Positions 1-10,989 are shown, counted from the first letter of the stretch. The stretch: DNA of 64,000 bases from Clarkia xantiana subsp. parviflora (GCA_036873135.1 JAPTYO010000015.1:4796839-4860838), one strand, 5' to 3'. Notes: generated from the sequence alone by a model not told the origin. Made by a program: numbers and translations.

Positions 1-560
1 CCTTTATATAGGAGGGGAAGTTACTCAGTTACCTGTTACTGCGCCTGGCTGTTTTGCCCATGATTCCGTGTATCTTGCCACGATTCCGTATATTTCGGTT
101 GGGATTCCATATATCTCGCCCCACGCTCCGCGTATCTTACCCGTACTCCGCGTATCTCGGGCACGCCCTACGTATCTCAGGGGATTTATCTTTATCTCTA
201 ACCGTCTCCCACTACTCTATCTAGTAGGCAGGTTTCTTGGTCTTTATCCTCTGATCACAAGTCCCGACTCCCGTCGGAGACTCCAGAGTTGTCTCATTCT
301 AGATCACCACCCAGGACCTTCAGTCTCTACGGGACAGGTCCAGCCTCTGCGGGGCTTTATCATCGGGGCCTTTACTAAGGCATATCGGGGCCTACTCAGA
401 GGCTTCTCATCGAGAGCATTCAGCTCATACATCGGGACCGCTAAAGTCGGAACCCTTCGTGCTGGGCCTCTGGGCCTTCCAGGCTTTTCACGAGGCCCAC
501 TGGACCTACTCGCCGTCCATTGGCTACTAACGGGGCTAACGATTACATCGGGACCCATCA
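1..560 (-). repeat. RT-A 3' LTR (partial, cut by window start)
   Basis: Matches 26178-26735 at about 98%. It ends in CCCATCA, the complement of the LTR start TGATGGG, and is followed directly by the PPT. The first bases contain the complement of the TATATAAA box. Positions 60-190 hold the degenerate 20-bp U3 repeats (complement of AGATACGCGG). Confidence 0.93.
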
Positions 561-573
561 TTTGCCCCCAAGA
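561..573 (-). promoter_or_regulatory. RT-A polypurine tract
   Basis: Minus-strand CTTGGGGGCAAA abuts the TG of the 3' LTR. The same tract precedes the 3' LTRs of RT-C and RT-F. It would prime plus-strand DNA synthesis. Confidence 0.85.
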
Positions 574-790
574 CATGGGGGACTTTCAGTTCGTCATGTC
601 TTTTAATTCAGCTCTTCTGACCTCGTTGTCGGAGGTTTTTGTTTTTATACCTTCCAATACCACCTTCGGAGGCCTTTGTTTTCATACCTTCCGATACCAC
701 CGTCGGAGGTTTTTGTCTTCATACCTTTCGATACCACCGTCGGAGGCTTTTGCCTTGCGTGTGATTGTTGTATAACAGAGTCTCTTACTC
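574..790 (-). repeat. RT-A 3' noncoding segment with 42-bp imperfect tandem repeats
   Basis: Between about 620 and 755 a unit of about 42 bp recurs three to four times, with GTCGGAGG, a T-rich stretch and ATACCACC. RT-B has the same motif at 41376-41470. No ORF is supported. Confidence 0.7.
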
Positions 791-795
791 ATGAT
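791..795. repeat. RT-D target site duplication, left copy (ATGAT)
   Basis: ATGAT precedes the RT-D LTR here and follows it at 10985-10989. The flanks on both sides match contiguous sequence in the RT-B 3' region near 41330-41350, confirming the empty site. Confidence 0.93.
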
Positions 796-1684
796 TGTTA
801 GGTTCCGGGATTTGGGTCAACAGGTGGTCGGCTCAAATCTCGTTCCTCACTGGAGGGGTGGATGATCTGATACTCTCGGGTTGCCCTGTCTTAGTTTGCG
901 TCCTTCCTTCTGTCGCTTCTCTTCTCCTTGTGCCCTGCAGAAGGGGCAGTACCAGACACAGAGAGGGGGGGGGGGTGGTGCCTGGTGAACCCTCACCGAT
1001 GCCTAAGTCAGTGTCGTTTTTAGAGAGATAAAGCTAGAGAGATGTCAGAGCAAAATAATCCAAATTGCCAAGATGTCCCAATGAATTGTGAAGGTGGGGT
1101 ATTTATGGGCAACGGTGTCATTAAGGTGGCTTAATGACATCGTTAACCTTTAAACACAATTAATTAACCTTTAAGCGCATAATTAAGACCTTAGGATACG
1201 GAGAAGGTAGGCGGAGTGAACCGAGTGTGGGAGTCCAAAAATGGTGCCGGGGCCCTTGGGGGGGAGGAGAAATCCGACCCCCAAGGGTAGGGGTTGGGTG
1301 AGGGCACCCAACCCCTCCTAGGGAGGATGGGGTTGGCCAACCCCATCCCTCCTAGGAGAGATCGGGTTGGCCGACCCGATCTCTCCTAGGGGAGATCGGG
1401 TTGGCCGACCCGATCTCTCCTAGGAGAGATCGGGTTGGTCCACCCGATCTCCCCTAGGGAAGATCGGGTTGGCTGACCCGATCTCCCCTAGGGGAGGTCG
1501 GGTGTGGCCACCCAACCTCACCTAGGTGAGTTCACCTTGGCCGGACGAGCGCTTCGGCCTCGTCCGAGCCGTTGATGTTCTCGCGAAGTGTCCGGGTTGA
1601 AGTTTCGATTTACAATCGTTAATGGGATGATAAAAATACAACGGTTCGGAAGTCAACGGGTTCAAATTGGGCGTATATCCATCA
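796..1684 (-). repeat. RT-D 3' LTR (889 bp)
   Basis: Bounded by TGTTAGG and ATCA. The U3 (about 1270-1540) holds an array of palindromic units of about 37 bp. The box on the minus strand near 1099 reads CATAAATA where RT-E has TATAAATA. A G run of about 11 lies at 965-975. It is longer than the 840-bp partner because the hairpin array has more units. Confidence 0.94.
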
Positions 1685-1696
1685 CATGCCCCCGAG
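1685..1696 (-). promoter_or_regulatory. RT-D polypurine tract
   Basis: Minus-strand CTCGGGGGCATG abuts the LTR. RT-E has the identical tract at 60060-60071. Confidence 0.85.
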
Positions 1697-2330
1697 TCAA
1701 CCAATGGCTTAACCCTTGATTGACTCTATTTCAGGATGGTATGATACGCGCAATTTGAAACCGGGGTTTTTACCTTTCTTCTGAGTGTTTGCTTACCCAT
1801 GGATGTGTGTCTCCGACCCTGCCCCCTGCCTTATGAGATAGAGGAGTTGTAAACGTTAGAGTAGCGCGGACGTGTGCCTAAGCACGCGTTCGTCTGAGGT
1901 GGGAGTAATAAATCTATCTTTGCTACCGGCGTATACTTAAAAAATTCACACTCGCATAGGGGCGCAATACAAATGCAACTAAGTAACTTACGCTTCAAAT
2001 TCGTGCCGGGATTCTATCTAAGTGAGGAAAAATTTAATTTTGGCCAAAATTTTTTCCTAAGTATGAAATGTTCAAGAGTAAACCTAACTTGATAATTTTT
2101 CTAAGTATGGAGATATACTTAGCCATAGTTGAAAGGGATAAAAATGATGGTTTTTCCTTGGCCCTTAGATCTCATTTAAAGATAGATGGAGGGTGGTGAT
2201 TAAAACCCTTTAAAAAACCCTATCATCTTTTCAATATAGAGGAGAGTTAGAAAAATACCTAAGTGAATCAACATAGCCACCATCTTCCCTCTTTACTCAC
2301 CCTTGGAGAGCAAGAAAAAATTGAGAACAC
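1697..2330 (-). other. RT-D 3' noncoding block conserved with RT-E
   Basis: Aligns by eye with the complement of RT-E 59690-60059 but encodes nothing recognisable. A weak inverted repeat at 1864-1894 corresponds to a better 30-nt palindrome at 59862-59891 in RT-E. This would be the upstream flank of the antisense gene. No convincing TATA box was found in the D copy. Confidence 0.6.
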
Positions 2331-3389
2331 CCCCAAGGTAAGGGCCGGCCAAAATTCCGGTGAGATACCCGAAATTCCGGCCAGCAGCTCCGGCGGGAGG
2401 TGACCACCAGCACGGGACGAAGACGACTAGTGGATTGGCAGCTCGAGACGGCGGCGCGACCTCCAGCGGCTGACGGACGAAGACGACGCGGCACGAGCTT
2501 GGCCGGTGGAGGGGGGTGACCAGACGAGCAGCGGCGTCGGGAGGCTTCAACGGCGAGTTCGTCTCCGACGACGGCAGTGCCAAGTCCGGCCAGGACTGTC
2601 GACAGCGGGACCAGGCAGCTCCGGCGTGGTCTGGGGCGGACTCCGGCGACGAAGGGACGGCTGGGAGCGACTCCGGCGACGACGGAATTGGGGCTCCGGC
2701 GAGGGGCTGATTCCGACCGACTTCGAAATTCGAATTCCGGACCCGTTTATCACATCGGGTCGGGTTTTCCGAAGGTCCGCTCTTTTCCTTTCCGTTACCG
2801 CATAAAACGTTGATTTTTGAATTGTTGATACTTGATTGCCGACGCTTGATTGCCGATGTTTGATTGCCGAAATTTGATTGAAAGTGGGATTGCCGTGGAT
2901 AACCGTCGATAGTTGTGGATTTGGGAAAAAATTTTGCCGGTCGTCCGGATATAGTTTCTTGTCCGATTGGACTATTCCGGTTTTGAATTTGATGTCGTAT
3001 CGCCGTTGGTGTGTTAATCTTCGTTGGAGGGCGTAACGGTAATTTTGCCCAAAACCCGACTTTAGGCTTGGATAAAATTATTCGATTTGGTTGTCGTGGT
3101 GTCCTTGGCTCATGTTGACTATCTTTGCTGGGCGTCTTTGGATCTTTGGTTGTTGTCGTTGGTCGGGCGTCGGAGTGTTTCCGGTTCTTCGGAAATTTTT
3201 CTTGTCTTGATATTTGTCGTGTTGTGGCAGGTACTGTATTCCTGGTGGTGTCCGCGCACACAGACTCTACAGAGGCGTCGCATCCTCCGAAGGATGAGTG
3301 AGTTCCTTTTCTCTTCCTTTTTGGTCGCATTACTTCCTTTCCTGTCGCTAGCTTAGTATCGTGATCTTCGTTGGGGTGTTAGTCGAGAC
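2331..3389. other. GC-rich patch and spacer upstream of the RT-D antisense gene
   Basis: 2340-2720 is GC-rich with repeated CCGGCGA motifs and is absent from RT-E. Both strands have chance ORFs with no recognisable domain. It may be 5' leader of the antisense gene or captured sequence. From 2721 to about 3290 I see only low-complexity sequence (repeats of GATTGCCG). The start of the antisense gene probably lies near 3290-3420 but is not resolved. Confidence 0.4.
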
Positions 3390-5688
3390 TTGATTCGAAC
3401 TTTGGGATTTTCTACTACCTTTGCCTTAGGTCTCGCTACCCTGTCGGAGAACCATCTCACTAGGTCCGATTACAATGAGCACGTTACCTTAGGAGATATC
3501 TGTCCCCTAGATGAGCCTCTGTATCCTTTTCTCCCCTCCTTGGGGAATGCTCGCGAGACGGTGACGGAGCCTCCTAGAGGGAAGGTCGCCGTATACCCCT
3601 CCCAGATTCGATTTGGGTTGAGGTTGCCTTACTGTGATGACCTCATAGAGTTGAGCAGGTTCTTCAGGATTTCTCCTGTGAACCTTGCCCCCAGTGCCCT
3701 CCGTGTCTGGGTGGGCTTCCGGGTGTTGTGCCATTGGTACTCCTGGATGTACTCCCTCGTTCTGTTCCGATGTTTCTACCGGTTCCAATACCAGACGAAG
3801 GTGGGGTTTGCGAGTTTCGTAACTCGCCATCCGACCTTCAAGGATCCCCGATTTGCTGATTTCGGGTTGAGTGGGGTCGAGTGGGATACCTCTCTCCGCT
3901 TCGTGGCCCGGAGTGACAACTCGGCCAGTCACTGGGCTAAGCATTACTTCTTCATTACGGATCGATACGTCACTTGGTCGGTCTTGAATGAGGATCGGTC
4001 CGATGGTGGCCTGCTTTCGGGGAGTTCTCTTCAGTTGATTTAGAGACTATGAAGATCATTCATGAGAGCAACAGGACCCGGTCATACTGCCCCGTGTCCT
4101 TAGTGACTGAGACGGATCTTTACGAGGCCGGGATCAGTTTGACTCCTGACTCCGGGGGTTCGGTATGTTACTTGGTCTTCCCATCTTTATTTACCTTCTG
4201 CTCTTCCTTTGTAGGTTGGTTTCATGGAAAAACCTATAACGTGCAGGGAGCCCCTGTTGATCTGAGCAAGAGGAAGGCTCCTTCTAGTTCCACTCTGAAG
4301 AAATCCCCCATGCCTGGGAAGAAGGCTGGGGCCTCTGGTATGCTTCCTCCTATTTGCATCTTTATGGTATAGCTTGTGTTTTACTTATCTTGTTTTTCTT
4401 ATATTGCTAGGGCGCTCCCCTTTGGTGACCGAGAGGGTCGTCTCCGTAGGCAGAGACTCTGGACCTTCCAAGTCCAAGCCGCGGAGATCTGATTCTGAGG
4501 CCGGGGCCTCGGCTGCTAAGAGGAAGAAAGCTGCGGATCCTGCTTCGCCTACTGCTCGTCCTCCGACCCTATCTCGTGATAAGGAGATGGTGGTCGAAGA
4601 GGTGCCTTCCCTGGCTGACAAAGGGAAGCGACCTGTTGGTGGTGGTTCCCCTGCCCCCCAGCCGAGGGCACGGTCCTCAGGTATGATCTCTACCTTGTTA
4701 CTGATCCTTCTATGTTTATATTTTCCGTTGACTTGCTTCGCTTGTGTAGGTGGGCCTCCGACTTTAAGTCGGAAGGATTTCGCGCGTCTTACTGATGAAG
4801 ATGTTATTGGGTCTGAGTGGACTCCTTTCGCTGGTTTGAAGGAGTTCCACCTTGATAGCAGCTCCTCTTTGCGGACTCCTGAGGTTGGCGTCCGCGTACT
4901 CCGCGGTGCCATTCCCCCTGGCGATCGTGTTGCTCAGCCCAAGTCTCCTGGAGAGACTCGGCGCTTTGTTCAGGGTGTACTCTCTCGTTATGCGCCTGTG
5001 AGTTGTTCCTTGCTTTCTTCTTTATACTTTCATATTGGTTGTCTTTCGGTTACTCACCCCTTGTTTTAATTGTTAGGGTATGTCTGACATGGTGAACATG
5101 TCATCACTCGTGCTCGAGTTATCTGACGAGAAGAAGACCCTTGAGGACAGCCAAGTCTCTCTCAAGGCGGAGCTCGCCACTGCAGCTGAGAAGGCGCGCT
5201 TATCTGATTTGAAGATGCAGGAGCTCCGGGACCAAGTGTCCTTGCTTGAGACTACCGTGGGTAGTTTACGCCGGGAGGCTGAGGTTGCATCTTCGCTCCA
5301 CTCGGAGGAGTTGCGGAAGTTGGAGGCTAGGTGCCGGGCAGAGGAGAGGACTGTCGCAGTGTCTGAGTACAAGGCTTCCTCTGCCTTCACTGCTGATTAT
5401 AGCGCGCGTCTCACTCAGGAGATGAACCAGTTTGGTGAGTATCTGGTTGATCATATTTTCCGCATTGATCCTCAGTTTCCAGTTGGTGACCTTGGTGACT
5501 TCGGGCCATACGCCACTGGCTACATGGCTGTTCTGAGGGGTCAGGCTGCTGTTGCAGACGAGCCTGCCCCTGCACAGGTGGATGCTACACCTGTGGAGAT
5601 CGGTACTTCAAACTCCTCCTCTTCATCCATCTCTGCCGGTGGCTCAGCTTCAGGGGGTGAGGGTGACTCTCCCGAAGGTTCTGATTGA
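3390..5688 (+). CDS. RT-D antisense gene: putative gypsy-type-transposon domain plus coiled coil, multi-exon
   Basis: It runs opposite to the element's gag. Exon 3390 to about 4162 encodes the N-terminal domain (YPSQIRFGLRLPYCDDL, then LAPSALRVWVGFRVL and a WxxxLxLFRCFY block). It resembles the plant family called putative gypsy type transposon (Transposase_28, recalled by family pattern). Visible GT-AG introns are about 4163-4214, 4338-4410, 4681-4749 and 4998-5076. The last three junctions keep the frame; the first does not, and there is also a shift near 4020, so the gene is probably damaged there. The third coding block is basic and proline-rich (RSDSEAGASAAKRKKA). Exon 4750-4997 is shared with RT-E. 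The last exon, 5077-5688, is a long coiled coil ending in a Ser/Gly tail. Function is unknown. Introns in this orientation are not removed from genomic RNA, so the gene can survive retrotransposition. Confidence 0.65.
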
Positions 5689-6055
5689 TGTGTTTTCATC
5701 ATGTTATCTTTGTATATATAACTATACTCCTTCTCCCCTTTAATGGGTTGATTGTCTTTTGAGATTGTGGTGGTGTTTGTTGTTACTTTCCTTTGCCGTA
5801 TTGTGTTGTTGACTACGTGGTTCGCTTGCCTTTACATTAGTGCTTCTCATGCTTTTGTATATATCTCTTTGGTTATGGACTCTTCTCTTGATGTGTTTCC
5901 TTTACTTATCCTTCTTTCGTGTTTTCCCTCATGCCATACCTGCTATTTCATCAAGAAAAAACATTATGTGTTCCTCATATCACTTTACTTTGAGATTATT
6001 TTCTCATTGGATCTTTCTGAGCATGGTGCGATGATCTCTTTTGATACCCTTTAAA
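5689..6055 (+). other. 3' flank of RT-D antisense gene
   Basis: T-rich sequence after the antisense stop. It matches the complement of RT-E 57340-57720, including TTTCCTTTACTTATCCTTC. The short ORFs here are not supported. Confidence 0.55.
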
Positions 6056-6510
6056 TGGTATACATGGTACTGTTAGACCAAAGATACGCTCTTGGTGGGC
6101 GTCGAATCTGATCACGAGACAGGCTCTCGGAGGGCACTTAACGTTTCGCAGGATAGGCTCCCGGAGGGCACAGGTTAGGCCAGAGATATACTCTTTGTTG
6201 GTATCGAAAACTGTTCACGAGACAGGCTCTCGGAAGGTACTTAACGTTTCGCAGGATAGGCTCGCGGAGGGCACAGGTTAAACCAAAGATACGCTCCTTG
6301 TTGGCGTCGAAACTATTCGCGAGACAGGCTCTCGGAGGGCACTTAACGTTTCATAGGATAGGCTCCTGGAGGGCGCAGGTTAGACCAAAGATACGCTCCT
6401 GGTTGGCGTCGAAAACTGTTCACGAGACAGGCTCTCGGAGGGCGCTTAACGTTTCACAGGATAGGCTCCCGGAGGGCTCAGGTTAGACCAAAGATACGCT
6501 CCTGGTGGGC
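6056..6510 (-). repeat. RT-D minisatellite 1 (about 120-bp unit)
   Basis: About four copies of a unit with CAAAGATACGCTC, GCGTCGAA, GAGACAGGCTCTCGGAGG, CTTAACGTTTC and AGGATAGGCTC. RT-E has a reduced version at about 57180-57310. Confidence 0.85.
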
Positions 6511-7012
6511 GTCGAAGCTGGTAGTTTGAAATCTACCTCAAGATACGCTCTTGGGGGCGTCGAATCTGGTAGTGTTTTTTCTACCTCAAGATACGCTCTT
6601 GGTGGCGTCGAATCTGGTAGGTTGCAAATCTACCTCAAGATACGCTCCTGAGGGCGTCGAAATTCGTAGTTTTTGGAAACCACTCTCAAGATACGCTCTT
6701 GGTGCGTCGAAGGTCGTAGTGTAATAACTACTCTCAAGATACGCTCTTGGGGGCGTCGAAGTTCGTAGTATGAACACTACTCTCAAGATACGCTCTTGGG
6801 GGCGTCGAAGTTCGTGGTTTTTGGAAACCACTCTCAAGATACGCTCTTGGGGGCGTCGAGGGTCGTAGTATGAATACTACTCTCAAGATACGCTCTTGGG
6901 GGCGTCGAAGGTCGTAGTATGGATACTACTCTCAAGATACGCTCTTGGGGGCGTCGAAGGTCGTAGTATGAATACTACTCTCAAGATACGCTCTTGGGGG
7001 CGTCGAGACTGT
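6511..7012 (-). repeat. RT-D minisatellite 2 (about 49-bp unit)
   Basis: Roughly ten copies built on CTCAAGATACGCTCTTGG, GGCGTCGAAG and a small palindrome such as GTAGTATGAATACTAC. The same array is in RT-E at 56691-57180 in the same orientation relative to the element. Confidence 0.9.
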
Positions 7013-7273
7013 TGTTGACTTGAAGTCTTATCTGTGTAAGGATAACATCATGATTATATCACCACATTCATTGGAAAATGCCTTTGAAGGAAAACCTACT
7101 CTTTTAACAGTGCTCATGTTTTCTGTACATGTGGGGTGCCTTGGGTGGGTCAAGACACCCTTTGGAGGAAAATAAAGATAGTTGTAGAGTTGGAGGGACT
7201 TCGTGAGTTTTCCTTCTCAAAAGTTGTTTTAAAAACTTGGAAAGCTTGAACATGTAAAGGGCTAGATATGAAA
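7013..7273 (-). other. RT-D spacer between coding end and minisatellite
   Basis: No ORF. Partly alignable with the complement of RT-E 56389-56690, which lies just after the RT-E integrase stop. RT-D therefore rejoins the common backbone where pol should have ended. Confidence 0.55.
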
Positions 7274-7960
7274 CTAAGGATATGGGGTGGTCACTTTGTC
7301 TGTTGCCACGTACTCCTTCAGGCCTCCATTGTGGATCATTTCCTCCACTTCTATCTTCAGCACCATGCAGTTGTTGGTTTGATGCCCCCAGGTCCCATGG
7401 TACTCACACCATCCCTGTGCATCCCATGATATTGACTCCTGCGGCATTTGCTTGATATCATCGATGTGACGGAAGCCTCTTAAGATGGAGTTCCTTGTTC
7501 TCTTCCCCTCTTTGGTGTCTGGCTGCCAAGGTATGGCTGTCACCTTCACAGCCTTGCTCCTATGTCTCCTCTTAGGCACTGTTTGAAAAAACTGCCTGCT
7601 CAAACGGAGTACCACTCCATTCTTCATCTTTCCCTGCCTTTGCCTCCTTCTCCTCTTCTTTCTATCTTGGTTGGCTCCAACCATGACCACAGCCACTGTG
7701 TCTGTCCCGTGTGATCCACGTCTCATGGAGTTGACGTAGCACTGCCTTGCGGTGCGCTGATCACCCAGGACTTCTCCGACTCCATTCTCAGTGATGTACT
7801 TCAGCTTCTGGTGTACAGTGGATGGCACGATTTCATATGGGTTTATGGTTGTCCTTCCTAGGATCCCATTGTAGGCTCCCAGGCTTTCAACCACCAGGAA
7901 ATTAACATTCACCTTCAGCTGTGTCCATCCTTGGCCCATGGTCACCGGCAGGGTTATCAT
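7274..7960 (-). pseudogene. RT-D protease C-terminal half plus second CHHC knuckle
   Basis: Begins with ITLPVTMGQGW and VVESLGAYNGILGRTTIN, the second half of the Tat retropepsin region, then HQKLKYITENGVGEV. The normal pol would run on into RT; instead a basic linker (DRKKRRRRQRQ) leads to WCEYHGTWGHQTNNC, a C-x2-H-x4-H-x4-C motif, and stops. A 1-bp shift in a C run near 7960 separates it from the first half. RT, RNase H and integrase are absent, so the downstream part looks like a fusion or recombination product. Confidence 0.8.
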
Positions 7961-8439
7961 TCCCAGGGGTAGCTTGTTGCCCCTGAGAAGCCAACTAGAG
8001 GGAAGTTGACTGGTTTGATGTCTGCCTTGGTTTTCCCTATCTCTTCTAGGACTCTCAAGCTTAGGAGGTCAGCTGAGCTGCCCCCATCCACCAAAATTCT
8101 CTTTACATCAAAATCATCAATGTCTATTGTGATAACTAGAGCATCGTCGTGTGGGAAGACGATGTGGCTCTTGTCCTTCTCTGAGAATTCGATCTTGATT
8201 TCTTCTCCTTCTCTTGGCCTTTTTCTCCACCTCGGCACTGAACCCAGCTTTGATGCGTAGACCTCCCTTGCATTAGCAGTTGGGCCACCTGAGGCTACTC
8301 CCCCGTGTATCATGTTTATGGTTCCTCTCTTGTTGGGTGGAGGATTGTAGTCTACTTTGCCTTTGCCTTTGTCTCTGTGTGATGGCCCTAGCTGCATGCT
8401 GTTGCCCCCATAATCCACGAACTGCTTTAGGTCTCCCCT
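7957..8439 (-). pseudogene. RT-D protease N-terminal half
   Basis: Same frame as the gag core but after a TAA at 8440. It contains INMIHGGVASGG, the junction sequence before PR in all elements here, and the retropepsin active site KRILVDGGSSADLL (DGG in place of DSG/DTG). It ends by frameshift at SYP near 7957. It would cleave Gag if read through. Confidence 0.82.
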
Positions 8440-9318
8440 TTAGATGGCATTGTTGATGCTTAGCTTTAGGCTGAAGCATTCGTTCGTGTCGTGCCCGTAA
8501 GCTTCATGGTTGTCGCACCATCTATCCTTGTGATTCCCCACCATTGGGGCTCTCCACCTTGCAGGGGGTGACCAGAGCATCTGGTTCCGCATCTCTTTGA
8601 GGACAGTAGCTGGAGTGGCGTTCAATGGGACGAACTTGATGACGTTTATTTCTCTGGGCTTTAGTGGTTCGCCCATTTGGTTTCTTTGCTGGGGCGGACG
8701 CCATTCTTGCTGCCTTGTGTGCTGAGGTGCCTGGGGTGGTTTGCCTTTGTTTGGCTTTGCATTGTCTTCCTTGGCTGCTTGAATCTTGGCTTTCTTACTT
8801 GCCCTGTGCCTCTCCAGGTCTATATGAGTTTTGACTCTTCCTGCAAGCTCCTCTAAGGTGCTTGCTGGCTTCTTGGCCATCTTTTCTGCCAGTGTGGACC
8901 CGAAGCGGCCTAGGTTTCTGATGAAGGCTCGTATTATCTCACCCTCAGTGATGTCGCCTTGGATGTCTGCGATATTTTGATTGAACCTAGTGTAGTAACT
9001 GGCAAGAGATTCATCATATTCTTGTTTCACATCATCGATGGAGCCTGTGCCTTTGAGGAGTTTCCTCTCCCCTAGATATCTCTGTAGGAACTTCGCCTTT
9101 AGCTGCTCCCATGAGTGGATGCTTTCAGAGGGTAGACTGAAGAACCAGTGTGAAGCCACCCCTGATAGGGTGTTTGGGAACAGGAGTGCCTTGTATCTTT
9201 CATCAGTGGTCCTCCCAAATAGGGAGGCCTCATGCTGTTGGATATGCTCTAGGGGGTCTCCCTTCCCATTGTACTTTGCAATTTGCACTGTGTGCAAAGT
9301 TGGTTTTCCTTGACTCAT
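8440..9318 (-). pseudogene. RT-D Gag core with CHHC knuckle
   Basis: Retrotransposon Gag domain: YNGKGDPLEHIQQHEA, then SGVASHWFFSLPSESIHSWEQL, FLQRYLGERKLLKG and the helical block EYDESLASYYTRFNQ. The C-terminal RWCDNHEAYGHDTNEC is a C-x2-H-x4-H-x4-C nucleic-acid-binding motif. It ends at TAA (8440-8442) where relatives read through; CAA to TAA is the likely change. The RS-rich tail found in the Gag of RT-A, RT-B and RT-F is absent. It overlaps the N-terminal frame, so a shift lies near 9230-9318. Confidence 0.87.
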
Positions 9319-10093
9319 TCATCTTCCGGGTTATCATTGCCTCTATTTCTTCCGGAGTGATCAATATCGGTGTTGGAGTGTAATTCCTCTGATAGCCTCC
9401 ATGGTTGTAGATAGGACTCGCCGAGATCCCTTGTCCGTATTGATACGGACTGTAGGTGTATCCTTGGTGTCCCTGCTGGGGTGCTTCATAAAATTCTTGC
9501 CTCCTTGGAGGTCTTGCTTGTCTTTCCTCCCCCAGTGGGGTGTAAGCCCTTGCGTTCTGCTGTTGCCTAGGAGGCACGAATTGTTGCCTTTCCTCTGGGG
9601 GTGGCTCCTGGTAGTATCTTCTTTGCTCCTCTCGCTGCCCTGCTCGAGGGTGCGAGTGGTGCCCTTCTGTTGGGATCTGTTCCTCTTCATGAGCTTCAGT
9701 GTGTGTCCTCTGGGTGTATGCCGGCCTTGCATATGTTGTGTGGGCGCGGTTGCCATTTCTTTGGGCCGGCATCCCATGCGGGTACCCTTGGGGTTGCGCC
9801 TCATAATAATACCCCTCAGGGGGTGCCGTGTGCTGGGACGGCACTCCCTGTTGTTCTCTTTCTCTCTGTGGCCTTCTTGCCCGAGGTGTGGAGACTGTGG
9901 AGGACTCAGCCCCAGCTGGGCGTGAGGGTCCTCCCTCCTGATTGTTCTGTTGAGGAGGCTGTGGTATTTCTTGTGGTTCTGATTGCATTGGCTGCTTCCC
10001 AGGGTTAGGCTGCCTTCCTGGGGGTATAGGCTCTCTCCTTCTCCCATTGCCCCCTGGTGGGCGGTGGTGCCTAGACACCCTGCTGTTCGTCAT
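9230..10093 (-). pseudogene. RT-D Gag N-terminal region
   Basis: ATG at 10093 lies about 30 bp after the PBS. The product is Pro/Gln/Tyr-rich and low-complexity, ending in ITPEEIEAMITRKMNES, which corresponds to the ITPDQVVKIVSICMG block before the Gag core in RT-B. The next frame holds the core, so a one-base shift near 9310 breaks Gag unless frameshifting occurs. Confidence 0.75.
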
Positions 10094-10122
10094 TGCTCGT
10101 GTTATAGCCAGGCTTTCTGTCT

Positions 10123-10142
10123 GAAGCCCGCAGACGGCGCCA
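10123..10142 (-). promoter_or_regulatory. RT-D primer binding site
   Basis: Minus-strand TGGCGCCGTCTGCGGGCTTC starts 2 nt inside the 5' LTR. It differs by one base from RT-E (TGTGGGCTTC). The tRNA partner cannot be fixed without a tRNA set; Tat-lineage elements are reported to use Arg- or Asp-type primers. Confidence 0.85.
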
Positions 10143-10144
10143 AG

Positions 10145-10984
10145 TGTTAGGTTCCGGGATTTGGGTCAACAGGTGGTCGGCTCAAATCTCGTTCCTCACT
10201 GGAGGGGTGGATGATCTGATACTCTCGGGTTGCCCTGTCTTAGTTTGCGTCCTTCCTTCTGTCGCTTCTCTTCTCCTTGTGCCCTGCAGAAGGGGCAGTA
10301 CCAGACACAGAGAGGGGGGGGGGGGGGGTGGTGCCTGGTGAACCCTCTCCGATGCCTAAGTCAGTGTCGTTTTTAGAGAGATAAAGCTAGAGAGATGTCA
10401 GAGCAAAATAATCCAAATTGCCAAGATGTCCCAATGAATTGTGAAGGTGGGGTATTTATGGGCAACGGTGTCATTAAGGTGGCTTAATGACATCGTTAAC
10501 CTTTAAACACAATTAATTAACCTTTAAGCGCATAATTAAGACCTTAGGATACGGAGAAGGTAGGCGGAGTGAACCGAGTGTGGGAGTCCAAAAATGGTGT
10601 CGGGGCCCTTGGGGGGGAGGAGAAATCCGACCCCCAAGGGTAGGGGTTGGGTGAGGGCACCCAACCCCTCCTAGGGAGGATGGTGTTGGCCAACCCCATC
10701 CCTCCTAGGAGAGATCGGGTTAGGAGAGATCGGGTTGGTCCACCCGATCTCCCCTAGGGGAGATCGGGTTGGCTGACCCGATCTCCCCTAGGGGAGGTCG
10801 GGTGTGGCCACCCAACCTCACCTAGGTGAGTTCACCTTGGCCGGACGAGCGCTTCGGCCTCGTCCGAGCCGTTGGTGTTCTCGCGAAGTGTCCAGGTTGA
10901 AGTTTCGATTTACAATCGTTAATGGGATGATAAAAATACAACGGTTCGGAAGTCAACGGGTTCAAATTGGGCGTATATCCATCA
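10145..10984 (-). repeat. RT-D 5' LTR (840 bp)
   Basis: Same ends as 796-1684, with about 6 substitutions. It lost about 49 bp from the hairpin array around 10700-10730, leaving a broken unit. The TATA position on the minus strand (10453-10460) reads CATAAATA. Confidence 0.94.
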
Positions 10985-10989
10985 ATGAT
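10985..10989. repeat. RT-D target site duplication, right copy (ATGAT)
   Basis: Matches 791-795. Confidence 0.93.

Larger units (their letters stand above)
796..10984 (-). mobile_element. RT-D: gag-plus-protease, pol-less Tat-type element nested in RT-A
   Basis: LTRs at 796-1684 and 10145-10984 start TGTTAGG and end ATCA as read on the plus strand, flanked by ATGAT duplications. On the minus strand it has PBS, gag, retropepsin and a second zinc-knuckle-like motif, then minisatellites. No RT, RNase H or integrase is present anywhere inside. A multi-exon gene lies antisense to the element at 3390-5688. LTRs differ by about 6 substitutions plus a copy-number difference in the U3 hairpin array. 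It is a non-autonomous element that would need pol in trans; RT-E is the same LTR type and supplies exactly the missing part. Confidence 0.92.

Noticed and set aside
68..775. 235-residue ORF across the left LTR
   Set aside because: Lies within the RT-A LTR and PPT; the same frame in the other LTR copy is broken. Not a gene.
2293..3330. 345-residue minus-strand ORF in RT-D
   Set aside because: Runs opposite to the antisense gene through a GC-rich repeat patch, low-complexity composition, no domain. Treated as chance.
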